Source: JAWLGZ01 sp041690635 (GTDB taxonomy: Bacteria > Pseudomonadota > Gammaproteobacteria > Thiohalomonadales > Thiohalomonadaceae). From it: 64,000 nucleotides of DNA. The notes beneath the pieces are model-generated. The model ran no database searches, was not told where the DNA came from, and saw only the letters and a list, made by a program, of their open reading frames with translations. Shown here in pieces: positions 35,816 through 44,202 of the stretch. Every line of letters starts with the position of its first letter. Positions within the stretch are counted from its first letter, which is position 1. Made by a program: the position numbers and the translations under genes. Where the stretch lies: assembly GCA_041690635.1 (NCBI GenBank), contig JAWLGZ010000001.1, forward strand, positions 186,001 through 250,000, given 5' to 3'.

Positions 35816-36916
35816 TCACGCCTCCAGGCGGACCGGCAGCCGGCGCGCACCCCAGTCGCCGGGCTGCGCCTCGAACACCCCGGCGCAGGGGGTGCCGCAG
35901 GTGGGACAGCACCCGTTTACCAGGTGCCAGTCGCTGAGGACATACCAGTCGCGGCCGATCAGCCGGGTGCCGCAGTGGTGACACCAGGTGCTCTCCCCCT
36001 CCCGGTCGTGCACGTTGCCGGTGTAGGCGTAACGCACCCCGCAGCGCAGGGCGATGTCGCGCGCGCGGGTCAGCGTCTCCGGCGGCGTGGGCGGCACCTC
36101 ACGCATCTTCCAGTCGGGATGGAAGGCGGTGAAGTGCATCGGCACCTCCGGCCCCAGGTGCTCCACCACCCAGCCGCACATCTTCTCGAGTTCCGAATCG
36201 GAGTCGTTGTGGCCGGGGATGAGCAGGGTGGTCAGTTCAAGCCAGACATCGGTCTCCCGCCGGATATGGAGGAGCGTCTCCAGCACCGGTTGCAGGGCGC
36301 CGCCCGCGAGCTGCCGATAGAAGGCCTCCGTGAACCCCTTGAGGTCCACGTTGGCCGCGTCCATGTAGGAATAAAACTCCCGCCGCGGTGCGTCGCAGAC
36401 ATAGCCCGCCGTCACCGCCACCGACTTGATCCCCAGTTCTCTGCACGCCTTGGCCACATCGATGGCGTACTCGTGGAAAATCACCGGATCGTTATAGGTG
36501 TAAGCGACGCTCCGGCACCCCAGTTCACGCGCGGCGCGGGCGATGGTTTCCGGCGACGCGGCATCGGCCAGGGTGTCCCACTCGCGGGACTTGCTGATGT
36601 CCCAGTTCTGGCAGAATTTGCAGGCGAGATTGCAGCCGGCGGTGCCGAAGGAGAGCACCGGGGTGCCCGGCAGGAAATGGTTGAGCGGCTTCTTCTCGAT
36701 GGGGTCTACGCAAAAGCCGCTGGAGCGGCCGTAGGTGGTGAGCACCACCTTGCCGTTCCGGTTGGCGCGCACGAAGCAGAGTCCGCGCTGCCCCTCGCGC
36801 AGCTTGCAGTAGCGCGGGCAGAGGTCGCACTGCACACGGCCGTCGCCTAGCGGATGCCAGTAGCGGGTCTCGACCACCGCAGCCGGATCGATGAGTGAGA
36901 GTGGATCGCTCTTCAT
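35816..36916 (-). CDS. amrS: AmmeMemoRadiSam system radical SAM enzyme
   Basis: 366-residue radical SAM protein of the AmmeMemoRadiSam triad, distantly like pyruvate-formate-lyase activases. An N-terminal cysteine cluster CDLCPRYCKLREGQRGLC lies at about 29-46, the radical SAM motif CNLACKFC near 96, and a C-terminal zinc-ribbon-like part has CHHCG and CCPTCGTPC near 320-345. Start ATG at 36916. It is divergent from its two partner genes, with about 70 bp between. The reaction of the system is not established. Confidence 0.92.
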   Translation of the reverse strand: MKSDPLSLIDPAAVVETRYWHPLGDGRVQCDLCPRYCKLREGQRGLCFVRANRNGKVVLTTYGRSSGFCVDPIEKKPLNHFLPGTPVLSFGTAGCNLACKFCQNWDISKSREWDTLADAASPETIARAARELGCRSVAYTYNDPVIFHEYAIDVAKACRELGIKSVAVTAGYVCDAPRREFYSYMDAANVDLKGFTEAFYRQLAGGALQPVLETLLHIRRETDVWLELTTLLIPGHNDSDSELEKMCGWVVEHLGPEVPMHFTAFHPDWKMREVPPTPPETLTRARDIALRCGVRYAYTGNVHDREGESTWCHHCGTRLIGRDWYVLSDWHLVNGCCPTCGTPCAGVFEAQPGDWGARRLPVRLEA

Positions 36917-36987
36917 GGGTCAATTAGACACCGTGCAACACCCCCGATTCCATCCGGCGTATCATGGCCATACCCCGGAGGGACGCC

Positions 36988-37773
36988 ATGAGAAGCCGAC
37001 CGCCGGCAGTTGCCGGCCTGTTCTACCCCGCCGATCCGCTTCAGTTGCGCACGAGCATCGAGGCGCTGCTTGCCGCCGCCGCGCCGACCCGCGGTGCTCC
37101 ACCGAAGGCGATCATCGCCCCGCATGCGGGTTACCCCTACTCGGGCCCGGTGGCCGCCGCCGCCTACGCGCGCCTCGTCCCGCTGCGGGGGCGGGTTCAG
37201 CGGGTGGTACTGCTCGGTCCGTCGCACCGGGTGGGTTTCCACGGCCTTGCCACCAGCAGCGCTGCCTGTTTCGAAACCCCGCTTGGCGAGGTGCCGCTCG
37301 ACAGAAGCGCACTCGCATCGGTGATGGATCTCCCCCAGGTTATCGAACTGGACGCTGCCCACGCCATGGAGCACAGCCTTGAGGTCCACCTTCCCTTTCT
37401 TCAGAACGTACTGGGTGCGTTTTCACTGATCCCGCTGGTGGTGGGCGACGCCTCGCACGAGGAGGTGGCCGAGGTACTGGAGCGGCTGTGGGGCGGCGAG
37501 GAGACACTGATTGTGATCAGTTCCGACCTCAGCCACTACCATGACTACGCCACCGCCGTGCGGCGGGATGGCAGGACGGCAGAGGCGATCGAGTCTTTGC
37601 ACCCGGAGGCGATTGATGACCAGGGCGCCTGTGGCCGCCTGCCGGTCAGCGGTCTGCTCACCGCGGCACGCCGCCACGGCATGACGGTGGAGCGGGTGGA
37701 CCTGCGCAATTCGGGCGACACCGCCGGTTCACGTGACCGGGTGGTCGGCTACGGCGCCTGGCTGGTGCACTGA
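36988..37773 (+). CDS. amrB: AmmeMemoRadiSam system protein B (MEMO1 family)
   Basis: 261-residue member of the MEMO family, a non-haem-iron-dioxygenase-like fold. Conserved metal-site histidines lie in IAPHAGYPYSGPVAAAAY (about residue 47), LLGPSHRVGFHG (about 80) and VISSDLSHYHDY (about 185). ATG at 36988 (MRSRPPAVAGLFYPA) has CGGAGGG upstream and is preferred to an ATG 24 bp earlier. Second member of the triad, followed after 13 bp by the AMMECR1 gene. Confidence 0.92.
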   Translation: MRSRPPAVAGLFYPADPLQLRTSIEALLAAAAPTRGAPPKAIIAPHAGYPYSGPVAAAAYARLVPLRGRVQRVVLLGPSHRVGFHGLATSSAACFETPLGEVPLDRSALASVMDLPQVIELDAAHAMEHSLEVHLPFLQNVLGAFSLIPLVVGDASHEEVAEVLERLWGGEETLIVISSDLSHYHDYATAVRRDGRTAEAIESLHPEAIDDQGACGRLPVSGLLTAARRHGMTVERVDLRNSGDTAGSRDRVVGYGAWLVH

Positions 37774-37786
37774 ACCGGAAACTGAC

Positions 37787-38347
37787 GTGTACACCGAGAG
37801 TGAACAGGAACAGCTGCTGGAGGTCGCCCTCGCCGCCATTCGGCACGGCCTGAACACCGGGAGACGGCTGACCGTGGAGCCGGGTGTCTATCCACCGCCG
37901 CTGCAACTGCCGCGCGCCACGTTTGTCACCCTGAAACGGGGCGGCGCACTACGGGGCTGTATCGGCACGCTGGAGGCGGTCCGGCCGCTGGTTGCCGATG
38001 TAGCCCACCACGCCTTTGCCGCAGCGTTTCAGGACCCGCGCTTTCCGCCCCTCGCCGAGGCGGAACTGGAAGGGCTCGCCACCCAAATCTCCATTCTCAG
38101 CCCCTCCGAACCGATGCTCTTCGATTCCGAACAGGCGCTGCTGGCGCAGCTCCGTCCGGGGGTGGACGGCCTGATTCTGCTGGAGGGGAGCCGGCGCGGC
38201 ACCTTCCTGCCGAGCGTCTGGGAAATGCTGCCGGAGCCGCGCGAGTTTCTGCAGCAGCTGAAGCGGAAGGCGGGACTCCCGGCGGACTACTGGTCCGAGA
38301 CGCTACAGGTGGAGCGCTATACCGCGGAGTCGGTTGGAAACCCCTAG
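37787..38347 (+). CDS. amrA: AmmeMemoRadiSam system protein A (AMMECR1 domain)
   Basis: 186-residue AMMECR1-domain protein, related to the human protein of that name, with the family signature LRGCIGTLEAVRPL near residue 55 and GTFLPSVWEMLPEPREFL near 145. No ATG fits; GTG at 37787 (VYTESEQEQLLE) follows the amrB stop by 13 bp. The complete A-B-radical SAM set in one place implies a joint, probably RNA-, protein- or metabolite-modifying role that is still unknown. Confidence 0.9.
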   Translation: MYTESEQEQLLEVALAAIRHGLNTGRRLTVEPGVYPPPLQLPRATFVTLKRGGALRGCIGTLEAVRPLVADVAHHAFAAAFQDPRFPPLAEAELEGLATQISILSPSEPMLFDSEQALLAQLRPGVDGLILLEGSRRGTFLPSVWEMLPEPREFLQQLKRKAGLPADYWSETLQVERYTAESVGNP

Positions 38348-38373
38348 CCGAATACGGGAGTGCAGAACGTGCG

Positions 38374-39252
38374 TCAACCCCCGGCCGGCACCAGGCATTC
38401 ACCCACTGAGCCGGGCAGACAGGTGCTGCCGTCGGGCCAGATGGCGTGGTCAAGGCGTGCCCCCTCCAGATTGGCCCCCTCAAGCTGGGAGCCGCCGAGA
38501 TCGGCGTAGGAGAGGTCGGCCCCCTTGAGGGAGGCCGCAGTCAGGTCAGCCCCGGAGAGGTCGGTGCCCACCAGTCGTGCCCCTTCAAGGCGGGCGGCAC
38601 GCAGATTGACGCGGGTCAGATCGGCATAGGCCAGATCCGCGGCGGACAGGTTGGCCGCCCGCAGCAGGGCCCCGGCGAAGCGGCCGTTGGTGAGGTGTGA
38701 ACCGGCCAGGTCGGCGTTCGCAAAATCACGCCCTTCCAGCCGGCAATTGCTCCAGTTCACACCGGGCGCGGGCGCCGCTTCACAATTGACCTCACCGTCG
38801 AGGTCAGAGCCCGGAAGCAGAAACGGGATTGCAGCCACGGCGGCGACGATCAGCAAAATCGCCGCATAGGCCACCCACTGACTCCTGTTCCGTTCCCGGG
38901 CCAGCAGCTGGCCGCGTGCCTCCCGGTGGTGGATGGCCGTGTCCGATTCACTGCTTCGGCGCTCCCCTTCGGGCAGGGAGTCGTGTCCGCCGCGACGCTC
39001 GTCTGCCCAGCGGCGGGCAAGTTCCAGATGTTCACGCGCCGCCGGGTCCTCCGGGTGCGTCTCCGCCTCACGCATCACCTCGGGCACCAGTCCGGGGACA
39101 TCCTTGATAGCGTGCCACTCCTGGCGGTCATGGGAGACCAGGTCGGTCCCACGCAGACGGCCAAGCAGAATGTAGCGGGTCAACAGACCCTCGGGGAAAG
39201 GACCCTTGGTCTCCTTGCCCCGCTTTACGAACCAGGTGCGCTTGTCATTCAT
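38374..39252 (-). CDS. GYF-like domain/pentapeptide-repeat membrane protein
   Basis: 292-residue protein with an unusual order: N-terminal GYF_2-like domain (residues 1-55; TWFVKRGKETKGPFPEGLL), a charged linker, one membrane helix (about 133-152, WVAYAAILLIVAAVAAIPFL), then about 100 residues of A(D/N)LxxA pentapeptide repeats (NADLAGSHLTNGRFAGALL and on), ending in a short tail with two cysteines (STCLPGSVGECLVP). The repeat helix should be periplasmic and the GYF-like part cytoplasmic. ATG at 39252. Role unknown. Confidence 0.8.
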   Translation of the reverse strand: MNDKRTWFVKRGKETKGPFPEGLLTRYILLGRLRGTDLVSHDRQEWHAIKDVPGLVPEVMREAETHPEDPAAREHLELARRWADERRGGHDSLPEGERRSSESDTAIHHREARGQLLARERNRSQWVAYAAILLIVAAVAAIPFLLPGSDLDGEVNCEAAPAPGVNWSNCRLEGRDFANADLAGSHLTNGRFAGALLRAANLSAADLAYADLTRVNLRAARLEGARLVGTDLSGADLTAASLKGADLSYADLGGSQLEGANLEGARLDHAIWPDGSTCLPGSVGECLVPAGG

Positions 39253-39396
39253 CTTTCCATGGCCTTTCAGCACTGAACGAATGGTAACCCGGACGCTCTC
39301 GGAAATGCACACGCCCTGTACAGCCGCCGGACAAGGCGTCTTTACAACGGACACCGGGTCGGCGCAGCATAACCGGCCGACCATCGTGGTACACCC

Positions 39397-40596
39397 ATGG
39401 AGATAAAACCGGTACCCGAACCTCCACGGTCACTGCTCAATCTGGTGACTACAGCACGCCAGGAGAACGCACCGCCGATTCGCCACGGGCAGACACTGCA
39501 AGCGACGGTGACGTCACTGCTGCCGGATGGCCGTGCCACCCTCGTGGTTGCGGACCGTCTGCTGGAGGTACGTTCACCGCTACCGCTGACAGTTGGACAG
39601 CAGCTCAAGCTGGTGGCCGAACTGAGCGGGGACCGGCTGATGCTCCGCCTCCTCGACCCGCCTTCACCCAATGCGGCCGACAAAGACGTCATTGCGGGAG
39701 CGTTGCGCGCCGCACTGCCCAAACAGGGCGACCTTGGGACGCTGTTCCGCACTCTCGCGGCTGTGATGAAGTCGCCGCCTTCTCCCGTACGTGCCGGCGT
39801 ACCAACAGAGCCGCCGCTACCGAAGGAGGTACTCCAGCTCGCGAAACAGATCCTTGCCGCCTCACCCTCCCGTGAACAGATAGCCACACCGGAGGGGCTG
39901 AAGAGCGCTGTTGCACGTTCCGGCCTGTTCCTTGAGGCGCGCCTCGCAGCGGGCAATCCGCCGCCACCCGGGGGGGATGTCAAGGCTGATCTGACGCGGC
40001 TGGCCGCCGTCCTCAGGAATTTGCCGGACACGCCCCTCCTCAATCCGGCCGCACTGGCCGCCGCACCCCGGCCTATCGTGGCGGGGAAACAGGACGGTGC
40101 GGCGCTTCGGCTTGCCGATGCGGCATTCACCATCCTGCGCCAGACGGAAGGGGCGCTGGGGCGCTCCCGCGTCACCCAGTTCCAGACGGTGGAACGAAGC
40201 ACACCCCAGAATCCGGACTGGCTCATGGATATTCCGGTCCGCGGACAGCAGCAGGAGCCGGATCAACTGAAGCTGCGCATCCGCCGCGAGCAAGGCGGCC
40301 AGGAGGGTAACGACAGGCCGGAGGGCTGGTCGGTCACCATTTCGCATGAGGACGGCGAACACGGCGGACTCGATATGGTGGTCAAGCTGCTGGGAGAAGA
40401 GGTTTCCGTCACCATCTGGACCGAACGGGAGGAGACCGCAGAACTGTTCAGTGAGAATCTCGATCTGCTGCATCGGCGGCTGATCGAGGCGGGACTGACC
40501 GTGGGCCGTCTGGCCAGCCGAAAAGGCAGCGTACCGACAGAGGATTCGACCGACGCGACCAGCTTCGACCGACAGATACTGGATGTGAAGGCATGA
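39397..40596 (+). CDS. FliK-like flagellar hook-length control protein
   Basis: 399-residue protein: variable, proline/alanine-rich N-terminal part, and a C-terminal FliK-type domain (about 270-380; PDQLKLRIRREQGGQE, LDMVVKLLGEEVSVTIWTER, LDLLHRRLIEAGLTV). FliK proteins switch the flagellar export gate from hook to filament substrates by touching FlhB. The ATG at 39397 starts MEIKPVPEPP. Its stop overlaps the next gene, an FlhB C-domain homologue, by ATGA, which supports a joint role in export switching. Whether it is the main FliK cannot be told. Confidence 0.8.
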   Translation: MEIKPVPEPPRSLLNLVTTARQENAPPIRHGQTLQATVTSLLPDGRATLVVADRLLEVRSPLPLTVGQQLKLVAELSGDRLMLRLLDPPSPNAADKDVIAGALRAALPKQGDLGTLFRTLAAVMKSPPSPVRAGVPTEPPLPKEVLQLAKQILAASPSREQIATPEGLKSAVARSGLFLEARLAAGNPPPPGGDVKADLTRLAAVLRNLPDTPLLNPAALAAAPRPIVAGKQDGAALRLADAAFTILRQTEGALGRSRVTQFQTVERSTPQNPDWLMDIPVRGQQQEPDQLKLRIRREQGGQEGNDRPEGWSVTISHEDGEHGGLDMVVKLLGEEVSVTIWTEREETAELFSENLDLLHRRLIEAGLTVGRLASRKGSVPTEDSTDATSFDRQILDVKA

Positions 40597-40880
40597 GTGA
40601 GGAGAAGCCGGGCAAGACCGCCATCGCCCTCTACTATGACGGCGACGACGCCCCGCGTGTCACCGCACGCGGGTACGGTGCATTGGCCGAGGAGATCATC
40701 GCCCTAGCCGGTGAAAATGGTATTCCGCTCCACGAGGACGCTGAACTCGTGGAGATGCTGGCGCAGATCGATTTGGGTGAGCAGGTCCCGCGTGAACTTT
40801 ACGTGGCGGTCGCCGAGGTGATCGCCTTCGCCTACATCGTGCTGGGGAAATTTCCCAAGAACTGGAAGGGAAAGAGTTAG
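40593..40880 (+). CDS. FlhB C-terminal-domain homologue (FhlB-like)
   Basis: 95-residue protein similar to the cytoplasmic domain of FlhB: AIALYYDGDDAPRVTARGYG, EEIIALAGENGIPLHEDAEL and a closing VAVAEVIAFAYIV match the segment after the FlhB cleavage site. The NPTH motif itself is absent. Such FlhB-like proteins occur beside fliK-like genes in Pseudomonas and Chromatiales and can stand in for the released FlhB fragment. Overlaps the upstream gene by 4 bp. Convergent with the chemotaxis operon. Confidence 0.88.
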   Translation: MSEEKPGKTAIALYYDGDDAPRVTARGYGALAEEIIALAGENGIPLHEDAELVEMLAQIDLGEQVPRELYVAVAEVIAFAYIVLGKFPKNWKGKS

Positions 40881-40915
40881 CGGCCAGGTAGGGTTAAAAG
40901 GGGCTTATTTTCCCT

Positions 40916-41341
40916 TCACGCTTCACGTTCACCGTGCCTTTCAAGCCGGTGCATCATGGCAACCAGTTCCGCCTCGCCGCGGGTGAGATCGCACACCTCC
41001 ATCAGCTCGTCGATGCCGGCACCGCGCCCGGCCAGTTTGATGGCGTGAGCGTAGGAGCGATCTTCCGGTTCGCTGCGATCGATCTGCTCCTGACGCAGAC
41101 CGAGCTCCTTCTGCTGTTGCGCAAGTTGCCCGACGAGGCGATCCAGCCTGCCGACCCGTTCACCGACGGCGACCGCCGAACTCGAAAGCACGCGCAGGTC
41201 GTTTTGCAGGCTCTGTATGACAGCCTGTTGTGCGCGCCGCGACTGCGCCGAGGCGAGCGCCAGCCAGCCGGCCAGTGCGAGCCCCAGCCCACCCACGAGG
41301 AGGGCGGCCACGGACAGGAGAAGGGTGAGTTCGGGATTCAC
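40916..41341 (-). CDS. DUF2802 membrane-anchored coiled-coil protein
   Basis: 141-residue protein: N-terminal membrane helix (TLLLSVAALLVGGLGLALAG), a coiled coil (about 35-90) and a DUF2802 tail (AIKLAGRGAGIDELMEVCDL, GEAELVAMMHRL). This family ends the che operon of many polar-flagellated gammaproteobacteria; function unknown. Only non-ATG starts fit: GTG at 41341 gives VNPELTLL; GTGs near 41389 would add 16 residues and overlap the cheW end. Last gene of the motility transcript. Confidence 0.8.
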   Translation of the reverse strand: MNPELTLLLSVAALLVGGLGLALAGWLALASAQSRRAQQAVIQSLQNDLRVLSSSAVAVGERVGRLDRLVGQLAQQQKELGLRQEQIDRSEPEDRSYAHAIKLAGRGAGIDELMEVCDLTRGEAELVAMMHRLERHGEREA

Positions 41342-41357
41342 GGTGGTATGGGAGCGC

Positions 41358-41831
41358 TCAGAAACCGCCGCCCCACTCCTCCTCACCACCGATCAGCTTG
41401 TGGATGTCGATCAGAATCAGCAACCCGTCCTCACGGCTGGTGACCCCCTGGATGTATTTTGAACTTTCATCGTTCCCGACGTTGGGCGCGTGCTCAATCC
41501 CAGACCGGGGCAGATCGACCACCTCGGCGACGCTGTCCACCACCAACCCGACCACGTTGTCATCCAGTTCGATGATGACGATACGGGTGGAGTCGGTCAC
41601 CTCACCGGGATTGAGGCCGAAACGTTTGTGGGTATCGATCACGGTCACCACGTTGCCGCGCAGGTTGATGATGCCAAGCACGAAGTGCGGTGCGCCCGGC
41701 ACCGGTGCGATCTCCGTCTCCCGCAGCACCTCCTTGACGTGCATTACATCGACGCCGTATTTCTCATCCTCCAGATTGAAGGTCACCCACTGGGTCACCG
41801 GCTCGACGGCGGCATTCCGGTTTTCACTCAT
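41358..41831 (-). CDS. cheW: chemotaxis coupling protein CheW
   Basis: 157-residue adaptor that links chemoreceptors to CheA. The whole protein is one CheW domain: QWVTFNLEDEKYGVDVMHVK, LRETEIAPVPGAPHFVLGII, the conserved NLRGNVVTVIDTHKRFG near 70 and GLVVDSVAEVVDLP near 105. The ATG at 41831 overlaps the stop of the upstream CheW-like gene by 8 bp, so translation is coupled. Confidence 0.95.
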   Translation of the reverse strand: MSENRNAAVEPVTQWVTFNLEDEKYGVDVMHVKEVLRETEIAPVPGAPHFVLGIINLRGNVVTVIDTHKRFGLNPGEVTDSTRIVIIELDDNVVGLVVDSVAEVVDLPRSGIEHAPNVGNDESSKYIQGVTSREDGLLILIDIHKLIGGEEEWGGGF

Positions 41832-42549
41832 CGGTCGATTCCTCGTTATTTTCCTCGACTGGCGCGGTCGAATCGGACTCATCTTCTCTTCCGGTGGCCA
41901 GCATATCGGCGAACACCGGTGGGTCCAGCACCGCACACATGTGCTCGATCACCGTCCCTGCCAACCAGCGCCGCTTGGTGCGCGAGGTGCGCCAGCGCAC
42001 CTCGTCCGGTCCCAGCGTGATCACCTGGGCCACCTCGTCACACGCCAGCCCCCAACTCCCGTCTCCGACAAAGACGATCCGCTTAACCCGCTCCGCCGGC
42101 CCCGTCGTCAGCCGTGTCAGTCGCTCGGGGGGCAACACAAAGCAGGCAGTATCCACCACCGGTACGTTGTTGCGCCCCCGGTACTCGGTGACCCCGAGAT
42201 AGGCCGCCGAGTGGCCCGGCATCGGTGTTATCACATCCGCGTCCCACTCCTGCACACCGCTTAGCTCGACCAGCGGCACCGCCAGCGTCAGACCGGCGAC
42301 CTTGAACAGCAGTGCCTGAAAACCACCCTGACCCCACTCGGGCACAATGGGTGTCGCCGTCTCGGCGGGCTGTACGGCCGGGGCCACCCGCGGTGCTGCC
42401 TCTACCGGCGTGACGGCGATCGGCTCTGCACGCTGAACGGCGGGCGGCGCCACCGTTTCGGCAGGCGCCTCACTCAGGAGCGCCTCGAAATAGACGCTAA
42501 GGGCGTCCTTCTCGTCGACCAGGATATGTGGCTCGTGGCGGTCGCTCAT
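41824..42549 (-). CDS. CheW-domain protein with long disordered N-terminus
   Basis: 241-residue second CheW-type protein, as found after parA in Pseudomonas-type che clusters. Residues 1-90 are proline/alanine-rich and probably disordered; the CheW domain follows (GFQALLFKVAGLTLAVPLVE, YRGRNNVPVVDTACFVLP, VFVGDGSWGLACDEVAQV). Its acidic C-terminus ends EENNEESTDE. It may help place or tune the polar receptor array together with the ParA-like protein, whose gene it overlaps by 4 bp. Confidence 0.85.
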   Translation of the reverse strand: MSDRHEPHILVDEKDALSVYFEALLSEAPAETVAPPAVQRAEPIAVTPVEAAPRVAPAVQPAETATPIVPEWGQGGFQALLFKVAGLTLAVPLVELSGVQEWDADVITPMPGHSAAYLGVTEYRGRNNVPVVDTACFVLPPERLTRLTTGPAERVKRIVFVGDGSWGLACDEVAQVITLGPDEVRWRTSRTKRRWLAGTVIEHMCAVLDPPVFADMLATGREDESDSTAPVEENNEESTDE

Positions 42550-43355
42550 GATGCCGCTCCCAGGACCGCGCCGGGCACCACAGGCTCGCCCTCTTCCGCC
42601 ACCAGCGTGTTGAGCAGCGCGGTGTAGGCGATCACCCCTTTTGCCTGGGGATTCAGATAGGAGAGAGGCAGTCCCTGCCGGCTCGCCTCACGGAACTGGC
42701 TATCCTCCGGGATCACCGATTTCCACAGCGACTCCGGGTAGTGCTGGCGCAACTGCTGCCAGGTTTCGAGCGCCGCCCGGGTGTGCCGGTCGAACATGGT
42801 CGGCACCACCGTATACCGCAGGGGTCGCTTGCGTGCGCGCAGCACCATATTGAGGGTGCGCATCATCCGTTCCAGCCCCTTGAGCGCCAGGAACTCGGTC
42901 TGGACCGGGATGAGCAGGTGTTCGGCGGCGGCCAGTGCGTTGATCATCAGCACCCCCAGCACCGGGGGACAGTCGATGAACACGTGCTCGAAATCGCCTG
43001 CCATCTGCCGCAACGCGCGACCGATGACGAGGCCCATCCCCTCCTGATTGCTGAGTTGGCGATCCAGGGTGGCCAGTGCGGTGGATGCGGGCAGCAGATG
43101 GAGGTTATCGAAGCGGGTGTCGCGAATCAGGCTGGCAGCGGCGGGCCGGTTGGCCGCGTTGCCGCGAAACAGCGTATAGACACTGTGTTCCAGTGCGTCC
43201 GGGTCGTGGCCGAAATAGCTGGTCATCGAACCGTGCGGGTCGAGATCCACCATCAGCGTTCGCCGACCGCGTTGCGCGAGCAGTCCGGCCAGGGTGACCG
43301 CCGTCGTGGTCTTGCCCACCCCGCCCTTCTGATTGGCCACGGCCCATACACGCAT
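42546..43355 (-). CDS. ParA-family ATPase of the che operon (ParC-like)
   Basis: 269-residue MinD/ParA-type ATPase with a deviant Walker A (NQKGGVGKTTTAVTLAG, residues 8-24), VDLDPHGSMTSYFG near 40 and the switch motif FIDCPPVLGVLMINAL near 120. In Vibrio and Pseudomonas the equivalent (ParC/ParP system) puts chemotaxis arrays at the old pole; position in the operon suggests the same here. ATG at 43355. Starts 2 bp after motD and overlaps the CheW-like gene by 4 bp. Confidence 0.88.
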   Translation of the reverse strand: MRVWAVANQKGGVGKTTTAVTLAGLLAQRGRRTLMVDLDPHGSMTSYFGHDPDALEHSVYTLFRGNAANRPAAASLIRDTRFDNLHLLPASTALATLDRQLSNQEGMGLVIGRALRQMAGDFEHVFIDCPPVLGVLMINALAAAEHLLIPVQTEFLALKGLERMMRTLNMVLRARKRPLRYTVVPTMFDRHTRAALETWQQLRQHYPESLWKSVIPEDSQFREASRQGLPLSYLNPQAKGVIAYTALLNTLVAEEGEPVVPGAVLGAAS

Positions 43356-43356
43356 G

Positions 43357-44169
43357 TCAGCCTCCGACCCCGCCACCGGCCTCGCGACTGCGCTGGATCT
43401 CCAGCGCGCGCCGGGCATTGGCATCCGCCAGCACCACCAGCACCACCCGCCGGTTTCGACGCCGCCCCTCAGGCGTGGCGTTGTCGGCCACCGGCCGGTA
43501 TTCGCCATAGCCGACCGCCGCCATACGGTCGGGTTGGACCTGCTCACGCATGAAAAGATGCACCACACTGGCAGCCCGCGCTGCGGACAACTCCCAATTG
43601 GAGGGGAAGAGATAGGTACTGATGGGCAGGTTGTCGGTAAACCCCTCCACCTGAATGGCATTGGGATACCGCCGCAGGATCTCCGCCAACCGCCGCAGTA
43701 CCGGCAGTGCCTCGTCCTGCAAATCGGCGCTGCCGCTGGTGAAGAGCAGGCTGGTATTGATCTCGATCTCGACCCAGAGGTCGGTGCGGGTAACCGTGAT
43801 CAGGTCGTCATAGATCTCCGGCAGAAGCGCCTGTTCGAAGTCGCTGGCCATGGCGTCCAGCGTGCCGGTGCTCGCCGTCGCCGCCAACAGTTCGATGATG
43901 CTGGGCTCACTCGCGACCCGCTTGCTCTCGACAGCAACCGGGGGGCCGGACACCCCCTCGCTGCCGATATCGACCGGAAGAATGGTCTTCGGCTCCTTGT
44001 TGAAGGCGGAGACCAGGGTATCGGAGAGAACCCGGTACTTGCCCTCGTTGACCGAAGAGATGGAATACATCACCACGAAGAACGCGAACAGCAGCGTAAT
44101 GAAGTCGGCATAGGAGACCAGCCACCGCTCCAGATTTTCGTGCTCTTCATGTCGCTTCTTACGAGCCAT
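43357..44169 (-). CDS. motD: flagellar motor stator protein MotD
   Basis: 270-residue MotB-type stator subunit. The N-terminal membrane helix includes WLVSYADFITLLFAFFVVMY (about 15-34), whose aspartate carries the proton (or sodium) path, followed by a plug region and the peptidoglycan-binding OmpA-like domain (VEGFTDNLPISTYLFPSNWE, near 190; VVLVVLADAN at the end). Location after motC within the che operon identifies it as the second stator set (MotCD) of polar-flagellated bacteria. Confidence 0.92.
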   Translation of the reverse strand: MARKKRHEEHENLERWLVSYADFITLLFAFFVVMYSISSVNEGKYRVLSDTLVSAFNKEPKTILPVDIGSEGVSGPPVAVESKRVASEPSIIELLAATASTGTLDAMASDFEQALLPEIYDDLITVTRTDLWVEIEINTSLLFTSGSADLQDEALPVLRRLAEILRRYPNAIQVEGFTDNLPISTYLFPSNWELSAARAASVVHLFMREQVQPDRMAAVGYGEYRPVADNATPEGRRRNRRVVLVVLADANARRALEIQRSREAGGGVGG

Positions 44170-44202
44170 GATGCTGTCCGGATGCGTTCTCCCGCGGTTT
44201 CG

